NCBI GenBank assembly: GCA_910585525.1
Contig: CAJUFR010000023.1
Span: 1-31,702, forward strand
Source: an uncultured Angelakisella sp.
GTDB lineage: Bacteria > Bacillota > Clostridia > Oscillospirales > Ruminococcaceae
Length of the DNA: 31,702 bases
Direction: 5' to 3'
Below the pieces are notes generated by a model, which was not told the DNA's origin, ran no database searches, and saw nothing but the letters and a program-made list of their open reading frames with translations. Position numbers and translations under genes: made by a program. Below are positions 1 through 7,857 of the stretch, piece after piece. Within the stretch, counting starts at the first letter, position 1. Each line of letters starts with the position of its first letter.

Positions 1-1221
<1,221 letters not shown>

Positions 1222-1395
1222 TGCAATAGCAGCTGTCCATGTCATCGTTGTTCGATTTTGAGGGTACGGAGCGTGAAGAAAACAGTCCTGAGGACTGTTT
1301 TCAGCGAGCACCGCCCGAGAGGGCGGGCCCGGCAGCCATAGCCGCGCAGCGGCGTAGGCGGTCGTGGTTCCATTCAGCTGACGCGTTTTCTTTAT
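1222..1395 (+). other. 23S to tRNA-Lys spacer with two hairpins
   Basis: No gene is seen here. The spacer contains a perfect 11-bp hairpin (arms 1278-1288 and 1292-1302, loop TGA) with an A-rich left and T-rich right arm, followed by a short CCGCCC/GGGCGG hairpin near 1311-1326. They sit where RNase processing of the precursor would be expected. The first also resembles an intrinsic terminator, although the following tRNA and 5S genes imply read-through. Confidence 0.6.
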
Positions 1396-1471
<76 letters not shown>

Positions 1472-1487
1472 CCAGGCAGGGGCCTGG
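1472..1487 (+). repeat. Hairpin directly after tRNA-Lys, copy 1 of a shared 21-nt repeat
   Basis: CCAGGC-AGGG-GCCTGG forms a 6-bp stem with a 4-nt loop beginning at the nucleotide after the tRNA CCA. The 21 nt at 1467-1487 recur identically at 1655-1675 after tRNA-Glu. There is no U tract, so a processing or 3'-end trimming role is more likely than termination. Confidence 0.75.
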
Positions 1488-1584
1488 TGCCGGAAATGAC
1501 CGCGCCAACCCCCTGCTTCCCGAAAGCCAGTCGCGCGCCGGAAACGAGCGTTGCAGACATGACGATACACTTGTCCAAATATGT

Positions 1585-1659
1585 GGCCCGTTGGTCAAGC
1601 GGTCAAGACACCGGCCTCTCACGCCGGTAACGCGGGTTCGATTCCCGCACGGGTCACCA
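1585..1659 (+). tRNA. tRNA-Glu (anticodon CTC)
   Basis: A 75-nt cloverleaf with encoded CCA. The acceptor stem GGCCCGT (1585-1591) pairs with 1649-1655. The anticodon arm CCGGC/GCCGG holds loop CTCTCAC, giving anticodon CTC for the glutamate codon GAG. The T-arm GCGGG-TTCGATT-CCCGC is intact. Like tRNA-Lys it lies between 23S and 5S. Confidence 0.96.
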
Positions 1660-1675
1660 CCAGGCAGGGGCCTGG
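1660..1675 (+). repeat. Hairpin directly after tRNA-Glu, copy 2 of a shared 21-nt repeat
   Basis: The same CCAGGC-AGGG-GCCTGG hairpin as after tRNA-Lys, again beginning at the first nucleotide after CCA. The identity extends back through the last tRNA nucleotides (1655-1675 against 1467-1487). Confidence 0.75.
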
Positions 1676-1792
1676 AGCCGCAACGCGCCCCAGGTTTCCC
1701 TACCGACATCCCCATCACGCGCATCCAAAGCGCCATCTTGCCCCACGATATTTAGCCGCAAGGCTGGATATATCCCCCGCAAGGGGAACAGA

Positions 1793-1909
<117 letters not shown>

Positions 1910-1914
1910 CCCCC

Positions 1915-1945
1915 GATAGCGGTTCCTTTCCCAGGAGCCGCTATC
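1915..1945 (+). other. 13-bp hairpin between 5S and tRNA-Asn
   Basis: GATAGCGGTTCCT (1915-1927) pairs with AGGAGCCGCTATC (1933-1945), with one G-T pair and a 5-nt loop. No U tract follows. It is a likely maturation signal or weak attenuator inside the operon. Confidence 0.6.
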
Positions 1946-1951
1946 CCATAT

Positions 1952-2027
1952 TCCTCCTTAGCTCAGTCGGTAGAGCATGCGGCTGTTAACCGCAGGGTCG
2001 TCTGTTCGAGCCAGACAGGGGGAGCCA
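1952..2027 (+). tRNA. tRNA-Asn (anticodon GTT)
   Basis: A 76-nt cloverleaf with encoded CCA. The acceptor stem TCCTCCT (1952-1958) pairs with 2017-2023, and discriminator G2024 is the one expected for asparagine. The anticodon loop is CTGTTAA, giving GTT. It follows 5S as in many Firmicute rRNA operons. Confidence 0.96.
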
Positions 2028-2028
2028 G

Positions 2029-2059
2029 ATAGAGCCGCTGTTTGATCCAGCGGCTCTAT
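2029..2059 (+). other. 12-bp hairpin between tRNA-Asn and tRNA(CAT)
   Basis: ATAGAGCCGCTG (2029-2040) pairs perfectly with CAGCGGCTCTAT (2048-2059) around a 7-nt loop, followed by TTC. Terminator-like, but another tRNA starts 10 nt later, so processing or partial termination is the likelier role. Confidence 0.65.
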
Positions 2060-2069
2060 TTCAAAGGAA

Positions 2070-2146
2070 GGGCCTTTAGCTCAGTTGGTCAGAGCGACCG
2101 GCTCATAACCGGTTGGTCCCGGGTTCGAATCCCTGAAGGCCCACCA
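2070..2146 (+). tRNA. tRNA with anticodon CAT (elongator Met or Ile2)
   Basis: A 77-nt cloverleaf with encoded CCA. The acceptor stem GGGCCTT (2070-2076) pairs with 2136-2142. The anticodon arm ACCGG/CCGGT carries loop CTCATAA, giving CAT. A normal first acceptor pair (G-C) argues against initiator tRNA. Whether it is elongator Met or a lysidine-modified Ile2 cannot be decided with certainty from the sequence. Confidence 0.93.
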
Positions 2147-2243
2147 GTGGGGTCCCCCCCACGGGGATGCCCTGCTCGGCCCCCTGCTTTGCAGGGGGCC
2201 TTACTTTTGTGTCAAATCTTGGTGGGTGCCTGGAGACTTGGAC
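2147..2243 (+). repeat. Structured repeat element, copy C (plus strand)
   Basis: First of three related elements in the window. Hairpin 1 is GTGGGG-TCCC-CCCCAC (2147-2162). A TGCCCTGC block follows. Hairpin 2 is GGCCCCCTGC-TTT-GCAGGGGGCC (2178-2200), continued by TTACTTTTG. The 3' block GTGCCTGGAGACTTGG is at 2226-2241. Hairpin 2 with its T-rich tail can also act as the terminator of the rRNA operon. The element starts directly after the tRNA CCA and ends 28 nt before the next start codon. The other copies are on the minus strand at 21847-21937 and 23605-23692. Confidence 0.75.
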
Positions 2244-2271
2244 GGTTGTTTTGACAGGGGGAAAGACAGGA

Positions 2272-2781
2272 ATGAAGGGCAAGGCAATTTTTCAATTTGA
2301 GGGCGAGTTGTTATCCAACACCGGCATCGACCCCAAGCAGTTCCATCGGGTCCGGGGGGACCAGTGGGAGGATGTTTACCGGAAGGTCACCGACCGCTTC
2401 GCTGATAAAACCCGGAACTGGAAAAACGGTCTTCACTGGGCCAATATCAACGGATATAGCCCCCAAGCTATGAAGGAACTGCTGGGCTGTTGGCCGGTGG
2501 ATTGCCAAAGCTGGTTTGAAAAGCTGCCCCAGATCATTCAGAAGGAAACCGAGGTCTATTTTCTGCTGGACGTAGGGGATTTTTGGCTCTTTGAAGGAGA
2601 GGTCCTCCAGCTGGTCCAGGCCCTCCGCTGTCTCACTGCCAATGCTTTTCTGGGCCTGGGGTGGGTGGACTATTACATCGTCTCCAAAAAGTACCGGTGG
2701 ATTATAGGGATGAACCATCATGACATCGTTTCCCTGGTGGGGGAGGGGCTGGATGTGGGGGTGTTGGAGGAAAAAGGATAG
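2272..2781 (+). CDS. Hypothetical protein, possibly DUF6756-like
   Basis: 169 residues, soluble, with no signal peptide or membrane segment. It is rich in aromatic residues: WEDVYRKV, LHWANINGYSP, WFEKLPQII, VYFLLD, and near the C-terminus YYIVSKKYRWIIGMNHHD. That last segment resembles proteins grouped as DUF6756, but this is recall of a pattern, not a search result, and no function is known to me. The ATG at 2272 was chosen because a GGGGGAAAG ribosome binding site lies just upstream. An in-frame upstream extension would run into the structured repeat. The gene is convergent with the XRE regulator and may be read from rRNA-operon read-through, since no clear promoter of its own is seen. Confidence 0.8.
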   Translation: MKGKAIFQFEGELLSNTGIDPKQFHRVRGDQWEDVYRKVTDRFADKTRNWKNGLHWANINGYSPQAMKELLGCWPVDCQSWFEKLPQIIQKETEVYFLLDVGDFWLFEGEVLQLVQALRCLTANAFLGLGWVDYYIVSKKYRWIIGMNHHDIVSLVGEGLDVGVLEEKG

Positions 2782-2789
2782 CGTGGCAA

Positions 2790-2824
2790 GAAAAAAGGGC
2801 CCGGCAGCATTCGCTGCCGGGCCC
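2790..2824 (-). terminator. Intrinsic terminator of the XRE gene
   Basis: A perfect 12-bp stem, GGGCCCGGCAGC (2797-2808) with GCTGCCGGGCCC (2813-2824) and a 4-nt loop. On the minus strand it is followed by six Ts (A run at 2791-2796), so it ends minus-strand transcription. It may also stop the convergent plus-strand gene. Confidence 0.9.
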
Positions 2825-2847
2825 CCGCGCTGACGTCATAAACAAAT

Positions 2848-3198
2848 TTACTCGCTATCCTCCGTGCCTTCTGCCGCCGGCCCCTGCGGCCCGCCCTGTT
2901 CCTCCCAGTATTCAAAGAAGCCCCGGACAAAGTCCTGGAAGCCGGCGGACATGCCCTGGGGGAGGTAGAGGACCCCCTCCTCCCGGTCGTAGGGGTAGGG
3001 CTGGTCCACCAGGCCCACCAGGTAATCCAGCGTGACGTTGAAGTAGCGGGCGATGCGCACCTTGATCTCGTCGTTGGGCTCGCTGCGCCCCTTTTCGTAG
3101 GAGGATATGGTGTAGTGGGAGATATTCAGTTTCTCCCCCAGCTCCTTTTGGGAGATACTTTCCTTTCTCCTCAAATAAGCCAGCCTTTCTCCAAGCAT
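2848..3198 (-). CDS. XRE-family helix-turn-helix transcriptional regulator
   Basis: 116 residues. Residues 1-62 form a complete XRE/Cro helix-turn-helix: LAYLRRKESISQKELGEKL, then NISHYTISSYEKGRSEPND with the recognition helix, then IARYFNVTLDYLVG. The remaining 50 residues are acidic and aromatic (FVRGFFEYWEEQGG) and end in a low-complexity PAAEGTEDSE tail, perhaps for dimer contacts or ligand response. The start ATG at 3198 follows a GGAAAGGAGAGG ribosome binding site. A consensus promoter about 210 nt upstream (3417-3445) predicts a long leader. The gene stands alone and ends at its own terminator. Target genes are unknown; self-regulation is usual for the family. Confidence 0.92.
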   Translation of the reverse strand: MLGERLAYLRRKESISQKELGEKLNISHYTISSYEKGRSEPNDEIKVRIARYFNVTLDYLVGLVDQPYPYDREEGVLYLPQGMSAGFQDFVRGFFEYWEEQGGPQGPAAEGTEDSE

Positions 3199-3416
3199 GG
3201 TTCCTCTCCTTTCCCAGAATGACGATGGCGAAGGGAATGTGGCGCTCCCCTTCGGCGTACCGTGAAGTGCGTTTGAGTTTTGTCATCACAGCGGGGTCAA
3301 AGGGAACACCGGAGGAAGAGAAGGGATCCCTGACGCTTTTGGTAGAGCGGCGGCCGGGCCTGGATGTGCCCAATCGAGAAGGGGGCCGGTGGTCTGCAAA
3401 CACACCTTACAACCCC

Positions 3417-3445
3417 ATTATAATACGATTTGTCGGAAAACTCAA
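3417..3445 (-). promoter_or_regulatory. Sigma-A promoter reading toward the XRE gene
   Basis: On the minus strand TTGAGT (3445-3440), 17-nt spacer, TATAAT (3422-3417). The -10 lies in the palindrome ATTATAAT, so a -10 can be drawn on both strands, but only the minus strand has a matching -35. Predicted start near 3410. Confidence 0.7.
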
Positions 3446-3606
3446 GGTCTTTAGCCGCTATTTCCGGGGAAAACGCGGGAAATCACACAAAAAAAGAGGG
3501 CGATGAGGAAACGATTTATCAGGAAAGAGAAAAAACTCCCAACTGACCCGCCCAAACTCCCTAACATTCCCGGTCCTCTACCCTTTTTATTTTCCCCAAA
3601 GTATGT

Positions 3607-3612
3607 TATACT
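3607..3612 (+). promoter_or_regulatory. Possible -10 element of the helicase operon
   Basis: TATACT at 3607-3612 with a poor -35 (TTTTTA, 17 nt upstream). If used, transcription would begin near 3619, which excludes the ATG at 3603 as a start. Confidence 0.35.
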
Positions 3613-3653
3613 GTTACCCAGAAAAAGCTGAGATGGAGGAACGATACAAAGGA

Positions 3654-4799
3654 ATGGAATTCAAACAGCTGACCGGGGTCGCCCCGGAGATCCTGCGGGC
3701 GGTGGAGGAGATGGGCTTCACCGCCATGACCGAGGTGCAGGAGAAGGCCATCCCGGTGATGATGTCCGGGCGGGAGATCATCGCCAAGGCCCCCACCGGC
3801 ACCGGAAAGACCTGCGCCTTCGGTATCCCCCTGGTGCAGCGGGCCCGGGCTGACGCCCCCTGGATCCAGTCGGTGGTGCTCTGCCCCACCCGGGAACTCT
3901 GCACCCAGATCGTGGACGAACTGCGGGCGTTGTCCAAGTACCGGGAGGGGATACGGGTGGCCGCCGTCTACGGCGGACAGGCCATGCGGCCCCAGATCGA
4001 GGCGCTGAAACGGAACCCTCAGATCGTGGTGGCCACCCCCGGGCGGCTGCTGGACCACATGAAGCACCGCACCATCCGGGTGGACAAGGTCTCCACCGTG
4101 GTGCTGGACGAGGCGGACGAGATGCTGGACATGGGCTTCTTCAAGGACGTCCGCCGTATCCTGGACAGCCTGCCCAAAAAGGAGCAGATGGTGATGTTCT
4201 CCGCCACCATCAGCCGGGAGGTGATGGATATCGGCTGGCTCTACCAGCGGGACGCCGAGGAGATCACCGTCCGCCCGGTGGAGGAGAGCCGCCCCCGGAT
4301 CACCCAGTATTGCTGCTGCACCACCGGCCGCAAGCGGTTCGAGGACCTGGTGGCCATCCTGAAAAAAGAGGACCTGGACCGGGTGCTGGTGTTCTGCAAC
4401 ACCAAGTATAACACCGCCATGATCTGCGACATGCTCACCCGCCAGGGCATCCCGGCCCAGTGCATCCACGGGGACATGATCCAGAAGGACCGCAACCGTG
4501 TGATGGCAAAGTTCAAGGAGGGTGGCATCCCGGTGATGGTGGCCACCGACGTGGCCGCCCGGGGCATCGACGTCACCGACATCGACGCGGTGATCAACTA
4601 CGACTTCCCGGGGGATAACGAGACCTATGTCCACCGCATCGGCCGCACCGCCCGGGCCCGGAAGGAGGGCATCTCCTACCTCTTCTACTCCGCCGACGAG
4701 CGCGCCCGGCTGAAGAATCTGATCCGCTACACCCGGTTCGAGATATCCCCTGTGGCCGTCACCGAGGAAGGGGCCATCGTCCCGGCGGAGGGGCTGTGA
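3654..4799 (+). CDS. DEAD-box ATP-dependent RNA helicase
   Basis: 381 residues from the chosen start. All core motifs are present in order: Q motif (aromatic F3, then TEVQEKAIP at 26-34), motif I APTGTGKT (46-53), PTREL (79-83), TPGR (128-131), DEAD (152-155), SAT (183-185), then VLVFCNTK, IHGDM, VATDVAARGID and HRIGRTARA. The protein stops soon after the second RecA domain. It therefore lacks the basic, RGG or RRM extensions of CsdA, DbpA or CshA and is a minimal-core helicase. It unwinds RNA with ATP in the cytoplasm. The start at 3654 puts the Q motif at the usual place; ATG 3633 is an alternative, and neither has ideally spaced Shine-Dalgarno pairing. Its stop overlaps the next gene's GTG by 4 nt. 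Confidence 0.95.
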   Translation: MEFKQLTGVAPEILRAVEEMGFTAMTEVQEKAIPVMMSGREIIAKAPTGTGKTCAFGIPLVQRARADAPWIQSVVLCPTRELCTQIVDELRALSKYREGIRVAAVYGGQAMRPQIEALKRNPQIVVATPGRLLDHMKHRTIRVDKVSTVVLDEADEMLDMGFFKDVRRILDSLPKKEQMVMFSATISREVMDIGWLYQRDAEEITVRPVEESRPRITQYCCCTTGRKRFEDLVAILKKEDLDRVLVFCNTKYNTAMICDMLTRQGIPAQCIHGDMIQKDRNRVMAKFKEGGIPVMVATDVAARGIDVTDIDAVINYDFPGDNETYVHRIGRTARARKEGISYLFYSADERARLKNLIRYTRFEISPVAVTEEGAIVPAEGL

Positions 4800-5395
4800 G
4801 CCCCCTGGGGGCGGGCCTCCTGCTGGGGGCGGGGGGCCTGGTGGCGGCCGCCTGGGCGGTGTGCCTGCTGGTCTTTTGCTGCCGGGAGCCGGACCGTCGG
4901 GAGACCATCCTGGCCCGCACCGGCCTTTCCGCCTTCCAAGGGGTGGGGGGGACCTGCTGCGCCGCCGTGTTCAGCGGCCTGTGGACCCAGACCCTGGCTA
5001 CCTACGCCCTGGGGGAGACAGCCTTGCTGGACCTGCCGGTGCTCTTCTGGAGCAGCATCCTGGCCCCCATGGGGATGGCCATCCTGTGGATGGCCACCGT
5101 CCGCCGGGTGTGGTGCACCACCACCGCCCTGGTCCAGCGGACCTGGCGGGGGCAGCTGATCACCGCCCCCTACCGGGAACTGGCGGGGGCCAAGGCCGCC
5201 TTCTCCTTCGATGACGTCACCATCCCCTGGGGGGAGGGGAAGCTGGTGCTGGACCAAAGCATGCCCAACTTCCGGGAGGTGGCGGACTGCCTCCAGAAGC
5301 AGGGGGTGGACCTTTCGGAGATGCCCCCCAAGCGCCCCTCCCTGTTCCGGCGGGACAAGGAGGACCGGGACGACCCATTTACGGGGAGGAGATAG
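4796..5395 (+). CDS. Unknown membrane protein in the helicase-exonuclease operon
   Basis: 199 residues. Three hydrophobic segments are visible at about 4-27, 50-72 and 80-102, followed by a soluble cytosolic-looking domain (about 120-199) ending in a charged tail, FRRDKEDRDDPFTGRR. I do not recognise the family with confidence. The membrane-helices-plus-short-domain layout with an FSFDDVTIPW stretch is loosely like YcxB-type proteins. The GTG start overlaps the helicase stop (GTGA) and follows GGAGGGG, so translation is coupled to the helicase. The exonuclease starts 6 nt after its stop. The tight packing suggests that the membrane protein works with these two RNA enzymes, for example as an anchor; that is inference only. 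Confidence 0.85.
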   Translation: MSPLGAGLLLGAGGLVAAAWAVCLLVFCCREPDRRETILARTGLSAFQGVGGTCCAAVFSGLWTQTLATYALGETALLDLPVLFWSSILAPMGMAILWMATVRRVWCTTTALVQRTWRGQLITAPYRELAGAKAAFSFDDVTIPWGEGKLVLDQSMPNFREVADCLQKQGVDLSEMPPKRPSLFRRDKEDRDDPFTGRR

Positions 5396-5401
5396 ACGGC
5401 T

Positions 5402-6106
5402 ATGCAGCACATCTTTTTGGACTTTGAGATGAACCAGGTCTCCCGCAAAAAGAACCCTGACACCCCCGCCCCCCTCCTTCACGAGATCGTGGAGATCGGG
5501 GCGGTGAAGCTGGACAGCGACTACCGCCAGGTGGGCAAATACTCCGCCTACGTCCGGCCCCGGAACTTCCCGGTGGGCCCCTCCTGCACCCGCATCACCG
5601 GCATCAGCGACGAGACGGTGGCCGGGGCCAAGGAGCTGCCGGAGGCGCTGGAGGACTTCCTCCGCTGGATCGGGGAGGAGCCTGCCCGCATCTACGCCTG
5701 GAGCGACAGCGACAAAAAGCAGCTGTACCAGGAATGCTTTTTAAAGGGTGTTTGGGAGGAAAAGCCCCCCAAGCAGCTGCGCCGCTGGATCGACTTCCAG
5801 CGCATCTACACCCGGCTGCTGGGGCTGTCCAAGCGCAACCGCATCTCCCTGAAAAACGCCATCGGCGGCATCGAGGTGAACTTCGCCGGCAGCCAGCACA
5901 GCGCCGCCGACGACGCCGAAAACTCCGCCGTCCTCCTCACCCTCCTTCACGACAAGGAGGCCTTTGAGGAGCGCACCCGCATCACCCGGGAACTGATGAA
6001 CGCCGCCAGCGCCCCGCCGCCTCCCGCCACCACCCTGGGGGACCTGTTCGGCGCCGCCCTCAGCCAGTGGGAGTTCGCCGACGACGAGGAGCCGGTAACT
6101 GTTTAA
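5402..6106 (+). CDS. DEDDh-type 3'-5' exonuclease (KapD/ERI-1-like)
   Basis: 234 residues. The exonuclease fold is clear: motif I FLDFEM with D7 and E9, motif II YAWSDSDKKQL with D104 (or D102), and motif III HSAADDA with H166 and D171. The HxAxxDA spacing places it in the DEDDh class. Such enzymes remove nucleotides from RNA or DNA 3' ends using two metal ions held by the acidic residues. The close fit to KapD/ERI-1-like proteins suggests a structured-RNA substrate. The last 40 residues are a Pro/Ala-rich linker and an acidic tail not needed for the fold. Ribosome binding site GGGGAGGAG precedes the ATG by 10 nt. Third gene of the operon. Confidence 0.93.
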   Translation: MQHIFLDFEMNQVSRKKNPDTPAPLLHEIVEIGAVKLDSDYRQVGKYSAYVRPRNFPVGPSCTRITGISDETVAGAKELPEALEDFLRWIGEEPARIYAWSDSDKKQLYQECFLKGVWEEKPPKQLRRWIDFQRIYTRLLGLSKRNRISLKNAIGGIEVNFAGSQHSAADDAENSAVLLTLLHDKEAFEERTRITRELMNAASAPPPPATTLGDLFGAALSQWEFADDEEPVTV

Positions 6107-6162
6107 CAAAAGCAGCACTGAAAGTTTCCACTCTGTTCACCAATCCACCCTAAAAAGGATGG

Positions 6163-6168
6163 TATCAT
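6163..6168 (+). promoter_or_regulatory. Possible extended -10 of the zinc-ribbon membrane gene
   Basis: TGGTATCAT (6160-6168) fits an extended -10 (TGn plus TATCAT). No good -35 is seen. It sits about 20 nt before the start codon. Confidence 0.4.
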
Positions 6169-6187
6169 AGGGGGCAGAAAGGGGCGT

Positions 6188-6580
6188 TTGCTTGTGAACT
6201 GGTTTCGCAGATTTATGATGGGGCGGTACGGGGTGGACCAGCTTTCCTTCGCCATGCTGCTGCTCTCCTGCCTGCTGGCGATGTTCACCCGGGGGCGGCT
6301 GTGGCCGCTCTCCCTGGTGGGGCTGGCGGTGATGGCGCTGGCCTACTACCGGATGCTGTCCCGGAACATCTCGGCCCGGGCCCAGGAGAACGGGGTGTTC
6401 CTCCGGGGCTGGTACCGGCTGCGGAAGGGCTGGAACAGCCTGCTGGACCGGATGGGGGACAAGACCCACCGGTACTACCGCTGCCCCGGCTGCCGCCAGC
6501 GGCTGCGGGTGCCCCGGGGCCGGGGGAACATCGTCATCACCTGCCCCAAGTGCCACCGGGAATTTACCAAAAAGACCTGA
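6188..6580 (+). CDS. Small membrane protein with C-terminal zinc ribbon
   Basis: 130 residues. Two hydrophobic helices (about 17-34 and 38-55) are followed by a basic linker and a zinc ribbon with CPGC (99-102) and CPKC (119-122) ending at CHREF. The four cysteines are expected to bind one zinc ion on the cytosolic side. The TTG start was chosen because AAAGGGG lies 4-5 nt upstream; GTG 6194 is an alternative. The function is unknown. A second protein with the same layout (two helices plus CPYC/CPEC) is encoded at 14526-14789. It is a single gene ending at a strong terminator. Confidence 0.85.
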   Translation: MLVNWFRRFMMGRYGVDQLSFAMLLLSCLLAMFTRGRLWPLSLVGLAVMALAYYRMLSRNISARAQENGVFLRGWYRLRKGWNSLLDRMGDKTHRYYRCPGCRQRLRVPRGRGNIVITCPKCHREFTKKT

Positions 6581-6588
6581 TACCCGCC

Positions 6589-6653
6589 AGGCCCGGGACC
6601 CGCCGCAGGTCCCGGGCCTTTCTATGACATCCAGCCACAGAAAGGCCCGGGAC
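6589..6653 (+). terminator. Terminator with a third, competing arm
   Basis: AGGCCCGGGACC (6589-6600) pairs with GGTCCCGGGCCT (6608-6619), followed by TTTCT: a standard intrinsic terminator for the gene at 6188-6580. The right arm can instead pair over 15 perfect bases (6609-6623) with a third segment at 6639-6653. The two pairings exclude each other. The second hairpin could also end minus-strand transcription. Confidence 0.8.
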
Positions 6654-6683
6654 GACGGGGCAGCTGCTGGGAATATTTAGAGA

Positions 6684-6697
6684 GATATCAAAATATC
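6684..6697. promoter_or_regulatory. Candidate SdpR operator
   Basis: Perfect inverted repeat GATAT-N4-ATATC directly upstream of the -35 of the sdpRI promoter. ArsR-type repressors bind AT-rich inverted repeats next to their own promoters. A second, looser pair (TATC 6722-6725, GATA 6735-6738) spans the -10. Confidence 0.4.
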
Positions 6698-6698
6698 C

Positions 6699-6727
6699 TT
6701 GACAGGGCGGGGGATGTATGGTATCTT
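6699..6727 (+). promoter_or_regulatory. Sigma-A promoter of sdpR-sdpI
   Basis: TTGACA (6699-6704), 17-nt spacer, TATCTT (6722-6727). Predicted start near 6734, giving a leader of about 38 nt. Confidence 0.8.
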
Positions 6728-6771
6728 TTGCTTAGATAGCTGTCGAAATATGACCCGGAAGGGGGAGGCTT

Positions 6772-7044
6772 ATGGGGTTCCAAAAGACCTTCAAGGCCCT
6801 GTCCGACCCCACCCGGCGGGAGATACTGGAGCTGCTGAAAACCGGCCCCATGACCGCCGGGGAGATCGTGGAGCGGTTCCCCACCACAGGGGCCACCGTC
6901 TCCCACCACCTGGCGGTGCTGCGGGGGGCGGGGCTGGTGCTGGACGAGAAGAAGGGGAAGTACATCACCTACGAGTTGAACATGACCGTCATCCAGGAGA
7001 TCATGAGTTGGGCGGCGTCCTTTGGGGGAGGGGATGAGGGATGA
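6772..7044 (+). CDS. sdpR: ArsR-family autorepressor, SdpR-like
   Basis: 90 residues making a winged helix-turn-helix: FKALSDPTRREILELLK (helices 1-2), MTAGEIVERFPTTGATVSHHLAVL (turn and recognition helix), then the wing GLVLDEKKGKYITYELN. It has none of the cysteine metal-site motifs of metal-sensing ArsR proteins. With an SdpI-like gene directly downstream, this matches the SdpR type. In Bacillus subtilis SdpR represses its own operon and is held at the membrane by SdpI when SdpI binds the SDP toxin; whether that applies here is inference. Ribosome binding site GGGGGAGG is just upstream. ATGA overlap with sdpI. Confidence 0.88.
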   Translation: MGFQKTFKALSDPTRREILELLKTGPMTAGEIVERFPTTGATVSHHLAVLRGAGLVLDEKKGKYITYELNMTVIQEIMSWAASFGGGDEG

Positions 7045-7715
7045 AAAAGCGGGAAATGATGATCCTTGCGGCTGCCCTGGCTCTGGCGCCGGGGCTGCTG
7101 CTGGCAGCGGTGTGGGACCGGCTGCCGGAGAGGGTGGTCACCACCTGGGGACTGAACGGCGCGGTCACCGGCACCGGGACCAGGCTGGCCCTGGTCTGGC
7201 CGGTGGGGCTGGAGCTGCTGCTCTGCGCCCTTCTGCTGGCGGCCCCCTACCTGGACCCAAAGAGGGAGAACTACCGGAAGTTCGGCAGGCGGTACAACGG
7301 CCTTTGCGTGGCGATGACGCTGTTCCTTTCGGTGATCAACGCCGCCGTCATCTGGGAGAACCTCCGTCCCGGCAGTATCCCGGTGGGGCGGGTGGTCACC
7401 GGGCTGCTGGGGCTGCTGTTCCTCTGGCTGGGCAACATCATGCCCACCTTCCGCCACAACTACTTTGTGGGGGTCCGCACCCCCTGGACCCTCTCCGACC
7501 CGGCGGTGTGGGACAGGGCCAACCGCCTGGGGGGCAGGCTGTTCTTCCTCTGCGGCCTGGGGATGCTGGTGGCCGCCCCCCTGCTGCCGGAATCGCTCCT
7601 GGCGGCGATGGCCATCCTGATGGCTCTGGCGGCGGCGGTGGCCCCCTGCATCATGTCCCTGGTCTGGTGGAAGCGAAAGCAAGCCAGGGGCCCTGACGGT
7701 TGTGACAAGAATTAG
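7041..7715 (+). CDS. sdpI: SdpI-family membrane protein
   Basis: 224 residues with about six hydrophobic helices. The N-terminal DUF1648-like segment (LPERVVTTWGLNG) and the SdpI signature LGNIMPTFRHNYFVGVRTPW, followed by TLSDPAVWDRANRLGGRLFF, are both recognisable. The family includes the immunity/sensor protein against the SDP peptide toxin. Many members in Clostridia have no nearby toxin genes, and none is seen here. The start codon overlaps the sdpR stop (ATGA), so the two are co-translated. Possible roles are tolerance of an SDP-like peptide from a neighbour or sensing of envelope stress. Confidence 0.9.
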   Translation: MKKREMMILAAALALAPGLLLAAVWDRLPERVVTTWGLNGAVTGTGTRLALVWPVGLELLLCALLLAAPYLDPKRENYRKFGRRYNGLCVAMTLFLSVINAAVIWENLRPGSIPVGRVVTGLLGLLFLWLGNIMPTFRHNYFVGVRTPWTLSDPAVWDRANRLGGRLFFLCGLGMLVAAPLLPESLLAAMAILMALAAAVAPCIMSLVWWKRKQARGPDGCDKN

Positions 7716-7801
7716 CGTTGGCTTTTGGGGAATGTGACGGGAAAAAGGGAAATATATGCTGGCACGCCAGAAGGATCGACCGTTTTTGATGGGACTTTTA
7801 C

Positions 7802-7815
7802 GAATTTGTAAATTC
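7802..7815. promoter_or_regulatory. Palindrome GAATTT-GT-AAATTC
   Basis: A perfect 14-bp palindrome centred about 23 bp upstream of the -35 of the marR promoter. Candidate operator or activator site. Confidence 0.4.
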
Positions 7816-7828
7816 TGAAACGGGGCCA

Positions 7829-7857
7829 TTGACGGAGAAAAGATAGCGTGCTATATT
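7829..7857 (+). promoter_or_regulatory. Sigma-A promoter of the marR-efflux operon, with operator
   Basis: TTGACG (7829-7834), 17-nt spacer, TATATT (7852-7857). The perfect palindrome ATAGC-GT-GCTAT (7843-7854) lies in the spacer and overlaps the -10, where a bound MarR dimer would block RNA polymerase. Predicted start near 7864, so the leader is about 160 nt. Confidence 0.7.

Larger units (their letters stand above)
3199..3653. other. Intergenic region between the XRE regulator and the helicase operon
   Basis: 455 nt with divergent promoters and no gene that I can support. A 95-codon frame on the plus strand (3219-3506) lacks a ribosome binding site and resembles no known protein. An imperfect inverted repeat ATTTCC/GGAAAT (3460-3483) lies upstream of the minus-strand promoter. 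Confidence 0.6.

Noticed and set aside
3219..3506. A 95-codon plus-strand frame upstream of the helicase operon
   Set aside because: No ribosome binding site, basic low-complexity end (KRGKSHKKRGR), and it overlaps the promoter and leader of the XRE gene.
3606..4634. A 342-codon frame opposite the DEAD-box helicase
   Set aside because: His/Gly/Leu-rich shadow of the helicase without any domain.
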